A DNA stretch of 64,000 bases from contig VXAY01004756.1 of NCBI GenBank assembly GCA_013399855.1, forward strand, positions 1,712,246-1,776,245. The letters run 5' to 3'. This DNA is from Oxyruncus cristatus (Eukaryota; Chordata; Aves; Passeriformes; Cotingidae). The notes under the pieces are model-generated. The model did no database searches, was not told the DNA's origin, and saw only the letters and a list, made by a program, of their open reading frames with translations. Shown here one piece after another: positions 59,130-64,000 of the stretch (positions within the stretch are counted from its first letter, which is position 1; the number at the start of each line of letters is the position of its first letter). Both the position numbers and the translations under genes were made by a program.

Positions 59130-60480
59130 GGTGTCAGATGGGGGACTGATGAGTGTGTTCTGGTGAAGACAGTAAGCGGATGTTAACTTCCCACTGCGAG
59201 AATTTCTCCAGGTCGAATAGAAAACGTTCTACTAATCATCTACCCCATGAAAGTGCCAGCTGCGGCCCGTGGTAGGATTATCATTCTCATAGACCTCTTA
59301 CCGAGCTTTTAGCTAAATGAAAAATCTGCCATAGCCTAGGGAGAAGGCATCGAACAGATAAGAAGGAGCAGTGTTTACTAAGAAGCTGTGCTGGCGCAAA
59401 TAGAACAGGTTTTTCTGTGATGTAAAAATCATAAGGAAACCATTAGGTTAAAAAAAAAAAAAGAAAAGGGGAAAAAAAAAAAGAAAAAAAAGATCAATGT
59501 ATTTACACGTTTCATTTGCAGCAGTTTTATGGGCTCATTAATTTAACATTTCTCTCTACCTTCTGTCCTGAGGGTGTCTTGTGATTTGTTATTCTGCTGC
59601 CTTATTTCTGTTGCAACACTTGGTTACATACTGTAAATTGCCATATTGCAAAATAACCCAAAGTTTTAAATATAGATATTTTTTTGTATCTTTATCTCGC
59701 TTCATCTATCAAAAAGAGAGAGTGAGGAAAAACTGATTTAGGAGGGGAAATGAAGAAAAAAAAAAGAAGAGTTGATTAATCTCAGGAATGAAGAAATGCA
59801 GTCAGGTGTACTTCAGCAATTGCTAATTTATACCTTGAGCAGCAATCAGAGAGGAGCCAAAGAGGAATATGAGGGTCTTCTCATGTCCATGAATTCTGAG
59901 GCAATGTTTTTTTTATCCCAGACTCTAAATCTCTGTTGTCATAAATAATGGTTCCTTACACTTTGGTGCCAAAAAAAATTATTTAGTGTCAGTCTAACTG
60001 GCACCTATTTATCCATACCCAGAAGTTCAGGCTGTAAAATGTGCTAACGTGATCTAGTGATTAAGCAAAGTAGCCGGTTCCATCATCCACCCCTTCCTTT
60101 CCTATTAATTATTTTTATAGTTTTGATTTCAAGACGACTTTGGATTAAAATAAATGAGCGGGTGGGGCAGGCAGATAAGTGGAGTGCAAAAGCTGATGGG
60201 TCAAAGCAAGCTTTTAGCTTAATATTTTGCACATGAAGCAACTTAATACACTATTTTTTGTAATACTCTTATTTCCTTAATAGTGCTAATCTAATTACTG
60301 CATGTGAATATAGACAAAAGGAGGGTGCAGTTATGATTTATGGGGAAACACCTTGACCTTTATTAGTTAAAATAACTGTGCACATGTCAAGCTGCCATAA
60401 AATTCTGCTGAAAACGAAGATAATTTGTGCTGGCATTTATATCTTTGCTCAGTGACAGGAGAGACTAAATAATTTCTCTG
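59130..60480. promoter_or_regulatory. candidate conserved non-coding element cluster
   Basis: Unique sequence rich in developmental-factor-like cores: ATTAATTATTTTTATAG near 60103, CTAATCTAATTACTGC near 60285, TGATTTATGGGG near 60334 (CDX/posterior HOX-like) and several AGATAAG sites (GATA-like; 59357 and 60172). A-rich runs at 59450-59490 split it. No coding frame is present. Enhancer activity is inferred only. Confidence 0.27.
59450..59492. repeat. A-rich low-complexity run
   Basis: Three blocks of 8-13 A separated by G and GGGG. Confidence 0.9.
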
Positions 60481-60900
60481 AAATCAGGCTTTAGAGGGGA
60501 AAAAGGATTTTGAAGGGAAAAAAAAACTGCCAAAGAGTAAGAAACTGGGCTAGAACATGTCTCTGTAAACACAAAGAAACCACTATTTGCTTATTTTATG
60601 CATTTTTTTTTTTGCCCACTTGCCCAGGCTCCTACATGTGAAATGAATGGTACAACTGTTTCTGAACAAACCACTGCTTCTCAAGTTCGAAATATCTGAT
60701 GAAATAGCTGACATTTTTTTGATTGCTGGGAGAGGCTCCACTTCCCTCCCCTATGGCACCCTCAGCACCAGACCCAGGAGCCTGAAGCTGTCACAGGGGC
60801 TGATGCCCACGGGCCACAGTCTCACTTATTGCATGGGTTTAACCCCGTAAAACCCACGACAGGTTTTAGCACCTCCATGGTTCCTTCCAGGACTCTCCAG
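60481..60900. other. unique sequence with an acceptor-like site
   Basis: A T11 tract followed by GCCCACTTGCCCAG ends at 60627 (+), a strong acceptor look-alike. The next 23 codons are open (APTCEMNGTTVSEQTTASQV...) before TGA. No donor or family was recognised, so this is probably chance. Confidence 0.3.
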
Positions 60901-61015
60901 ATAGTGAAGAATGGCACTTGAGGACGTGGTTTCAGTTGTGAACGTGGTGGTTCTGGGTTGAGGGTTGGACTTGATGATCCTAAGAGGTATTTTCCAACCT
61001 TAATGGTCCCATGAA
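60901..61015 (+). mobile_element. CR1: CR1 LINE, 115-bp 3' end
   Basis: Sense CR1: GGCACTTGAGGACGTGGTTT, GGTGGTTCTGGGTTGAGGG, TTGGACTTGATGATCCTAAG and TTTTCCAACCTTAATGGTCC. It has the same tail type as the copies at 29.9 and 35.4 kb. Confidence 0.92.
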
Positions 61016-62379
61016 TTAAGAGAGGGTGGACATCAGAACTTCAGCTCTTCCTGGTGGTGGGAATGGGTGATTCAGGCAGTCCATGACTCACCTGCCTCCA
61101 CAGGTCTGATGATTTGGGCCAACAAACCTTCTGAAAGCTCAGACAGACCAATGAGGAGGAAGAGGTTTGAAGACCTTGAAAGTCAAACCTTCAAACACAA
61201 CCCCGATGGTTTCTGTGGGTGTGTGAGCCCAGCAGAACTGTGCTGGTGGTTCAGCTTTAACCAATGGAAAAAGCAGCTCGGTTTGTGAAGACTCAGACCC
61301 GGTTTCTCACACAGACTGTGAAGAGGAACGAGTGGAGAGAACCAGCTAGAAAACACAGTGCCGCTCACAGTAATCTCGTCAGCTCTATTGCACACCAAGC
61401 ACTTCAGAAGTTTCATGAAACCTATAAAACTGCCTACAGCAGTGAACTCAGGCTGCTTGGGGTCTAGGCTGGCCTTCAGCAAGCCAATTCCAGCCAAAAA
61501 AACACATGGCCCTGTTGGTAAACCTTAGTCATTCCAGTGCAATTTCGTGTTCAGATGATCGTAAGTTTTCCATAGCATATTTGGCTTCCTCCTAACCAGC
61601 ACAGAACGATTGCAGAAGAGCTTGGATCTGTCACTAGGCACTCAAAAACACGTTCCTAAACATGAGGAGCTGCTAAAAACACCAGTTCTAAGCCCAGTAA
61701 ATTGAACCCTGCAGAGGATACAAAACCCATTGCCCAAAGCCTTTCAAGAGGTTGGACAGCATCAAAACCTGCCCATTAAACATTTTAAAGGCAGGCAGGT
61801 CTGGAAAAATGGGTTGGGTTGACTAAAACACCTCATTTGAATGCAGTGGCATTTGGAATGCTTTGGGAAACAAAAAATTAAAATATTTTTTCCCCCCCCT
61901 GGAAAAGCATGTAAAAATTAAAATGTAGACATTTCCTTTAAAGCCTTGTGATTTCTACCACCAAACTCTTGGGAAGAAAGTCAGTGGAAAAGACATGATT
62001 TCTCGAAAGGGAGCTTCTAGTTCGCTAGAAACGTATTTCCTGACAGAAAAAAAAAGCTCATATTCATTTTTGTCCTGACTGGTTTCTGCTGCTGGTGTCT
62101 CGAACGCTCAGACAGGGATCCCTGCAGAGATGGGGGCCACCCCAGGGTGTTGGGGAGCCCCGAGGAGCCCCAGGGCAGGAAAGGGGCTGGAGCAAGATGA
62201 TGATTAAGCAAAGGTTGATGACTATCGGTTAAGAAAACATAAAACTAACAATCCAACGATCCTTCAGGAAGGAAACAGCAAAAAACAACAACAACAAAAA
62301 AGAAGAGGATGCCATTATAACTGCAAGGAAGAGCCTGAAGGCAACATTTCAACCAGAACAGGACGGCTCGTAGAAATTA
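61016..62379. other. unique sequence, no gene seen
   Basis: Overlapping frames at 61067-61497 (73 codons plus, 104 codons minus) look compositional. A short GC-rich patch lies near 62110-62190. Nothing is assignable. Confidence 0.45.
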
Positions 62380-63020
62380 ATAACAATTTCCCATTTACAA
62401 GCTTTTCCTTTGTTTCTTCACTAGAGCCATTCCCAAGGTACAACTGGTTTCAGACGATAATTACCTTGACAGGTGCTGTATTAAATTCCTCATTTCTTCC
62501 TGTTTCTCCCACGTTTGTAACAGGAAGCATCGGATTAATGTAACGAAGCTGGTGCTGACTGCACCTTTTTTTTTTTTTCTCCCCTTGCTGAGTGTGTTTG
62601 TTTTCTCACCTTAAATCCTGGTTCTCCCCAAGCTGCCTGGTTTCTCATTCCATACCTCTCTGCGAGAGTTTACAGGCTTCATATATAAATTACAATTCCC
62701 CTTTATTAATCTAATTGATCGTTTGGTTCCAAATGCATATGCAAGATCTTTTGAAACCTTTTAGACCCCTGCGGTTCAATATCAATCTCAAAATATTAAA
62801 AGCATCTTGTGGAAAATTAGAAAGCAGATGAGACACTTTGGGACTGGAGAAGCTGTAGGAACTGAAACTTTTAAAGCAGCATTGACACAATTATTGAATG
62901 CTGTCATTGCACAAAAGGGCTTTTTATTTTATTGGTTCATCTGTAATTGTTTTGTACTTTCACTCCATCTGTGCAATGTGACTGCCAGGAATTCAACCTT
63001 AATGAGAAACAATGTCTAGC
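62380..63020. promoter_or_regulatory. candidate conserved non-coding element
   Basis: Unique sequence with TTATTAATCTAATTGATCG near 62703, ATGCATATGCAAG near 62731 (POU/octamer-like) and ACAATTATTGAATG plus CATTGCACAA near 62888-62915 (SOX-like). No frame or repeat except a T13 run near 62568. The texture suggests an enhancer, but this is unproven. Confidence 0.25.
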
Positions 63021-63112
63021 TGGAATCAAGTGAAGCCCTACACCTTGAAGTTTTTGTTTCAATCTTCTTTTCCACACCCATTTACCAGGCCCAGATATTG
63101 TGTTACCTGGAA

Positions 63113-63258
63113 TTCATAGAATCCCAGAGTGGTTTGAGTTGGAAGGGACCTTAAAGACCACCTAATTCCAGGCCCTACCATGGGCAGAACCACCTTCCAC
63201 TAGACCAGGTTGCTCCAAGCCCCGTCCAACCTGACTTTGAACACCTCCAGTGATGTGG
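63113..63258 (-). mobile_element. CR1: CR1 LINE, 145-bp 3' end
   Basis: Begins TTCATAGAATCCCAGAGTGG, then GGAAGGGACCTTAAAGACC, CTACCATGGGCAGAACCACC and GCCCCGTCCAACCTGACTTT, ending near CCTCCAGTGATG. It is moderately diverged. Confidence 0.94.
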
Positions 63259-64000
63259 AAACTTCCTGGAGCATCCTCATCATCTAAGAACAAAATATTT
63301 TGGAAGTTCTTATTTCCAGTAGATGAAAAACAACCCCTCCCCCCCCCCAAAAAAAAAAAAAGGGAATCCAGCTCTACCCACATGAATCACTTTAATTTCT
63401 CTTTGCTTACAAAACTTTTCCTCTAGACTTGAGGTATTTTGGGGAAGGGGTGTTTCCCATGGTGACTTTGGAGAACTTTGGGAAGCCAAAGAGACACGAC
63501 TGTGTTCAGCAACGTACAGCAGGCGGAGTCGTGACTGCAGGTGGCACGATTGTTCCAACTGAATTACTCTAGCACTGTTCAGATCCCTTGCAAGGATAGG
63601 AGCTCTTTCCTCAAGAAAACTAAAGGAAAATATTCCTCTCCTTTTTTTCTTAGTTCTTGTCAAAGCAGACTGGAAAGGGGTTGAAAGGAATCAGAACAAC
63701 CACACTGCCTGTTCTCATGGAGGAAAGCAAGAATAAAGCTCAACTGATATCACAAAGAATTTGGTTTCACCCATAGGAGACGGAGTTTTGGAACTCAGAA
63801 CACCTGCACAGTGTCATCCTGAAATATTCAGTGCAATGGAGTGTCATGAAGCAACACGAAGTTTAAATTGTTGTGGAGCAATTAAAAGCAAAAGATCATT
63901 TTGAGAGATTAGTGGTAACAGTCTAATTGGTCTAATTGAACCTTTTCAGCAATGTTTAGAGTCAGATTTTAAATATTTGGGGACTTAAAATACATAACAA
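63259..64000. other. unique sequence, no gene seen
   Basis: A C10 run joined to A12 lies near 63339-63361. The rest is unremarkable. Confidence 0.5.

Noticed and set aside
60628..60699. Strong acceptor look-alike with 23 open codons
   Set aside because: It is too short, has no downstream poly(A) signal or donor, and no homology is recognised.
1..64000. Endogenous retrovirus or other viral insertion
   Set aside because: No LTR pair, primer-binding site, or gag/pol/env-like frame was recognised. Reverse-transcriptase-like pieces are all CR1.
1..64000. tRNA, rRNA, snRNA or CRISPR features
   Set aside because: No cloverleaf A/B boxes, snRNA cores or regularly spaced repeats were found. Bacterial features are not expected in this avian sequence.

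Overview
The window is vertebrate nuclear DNA, almost certainly from a bird. At least 24 fragments carry the 3' part of CR1 (chicken repeat 1), the dominant avian LINE. They end in the CR1 ATTCTATGA-type tail and contain the 'GCCCATGGCAGGG' and 'CAGAGAAGCTGTGGCTGCC' blocks that resemble CR1 subfamilies of Neoaves, possibly passerines. That finer placement is from memory, not a search. There are no bacterial-type operons, no long open reading frames, no recognised tRNA or rRNA, no CRISPR array, and no endogenous retrovirus that I could recognise.

I recognise no known protein-coding gene. The longest open frames are short, overlap on both strands, or run through CR1 copies or low-complexity sequence. 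The best description is a gene desert or a long intron. Several segments do look exon-like, with a polypyrimidine tract and AG, a good GT donor, or a short open frame: 15880-15967 (-), 20006-20432 (-), 21808-21998 (+), 23050-23294 (-) and 44547-44740 (+). These are hypotheses only.

Layout: 1-11.4 kb is AT-rich unique sequence with seven CR1 pieces and an AAAAT microsatellite. 11.4-17.2 kb is CR1-free and has the texture of conserved non-coding DNA with homeodomain-type TAAT cores. 17.15-17.74 kb is GC-richer, followed by an AT tract broken by an assembly gap (17908-17978). 18.1-25.1 kb holds the coding-like relics and three CR1 copies, one retaining a reading frame of the reverse transcriptase C-terminal region. 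25-32 kb is AT-rich with few repeats and ends in a striking G/T-rich tract (32036-32175). 32.7-42.4 kb is CR1-rich. 42.4-49.6 kb is CR1-free and contains a 79-bp tandem duplication. 49.6-53.5 kb has five CR1 pieces. 53.5-64 kb is mostly unique sequence with more regulatory-looking tracts (57.4-58.6, 59.1-60.5 and 62.4-63.0 kb), a second gap (58622-58659) and two CR1 pieces.

All CR1 copies are 5'-truncated, as expected from target-primed reverse transcription, and none can move by itself. Their different tails show that several CR1 lineages inserted at different times.
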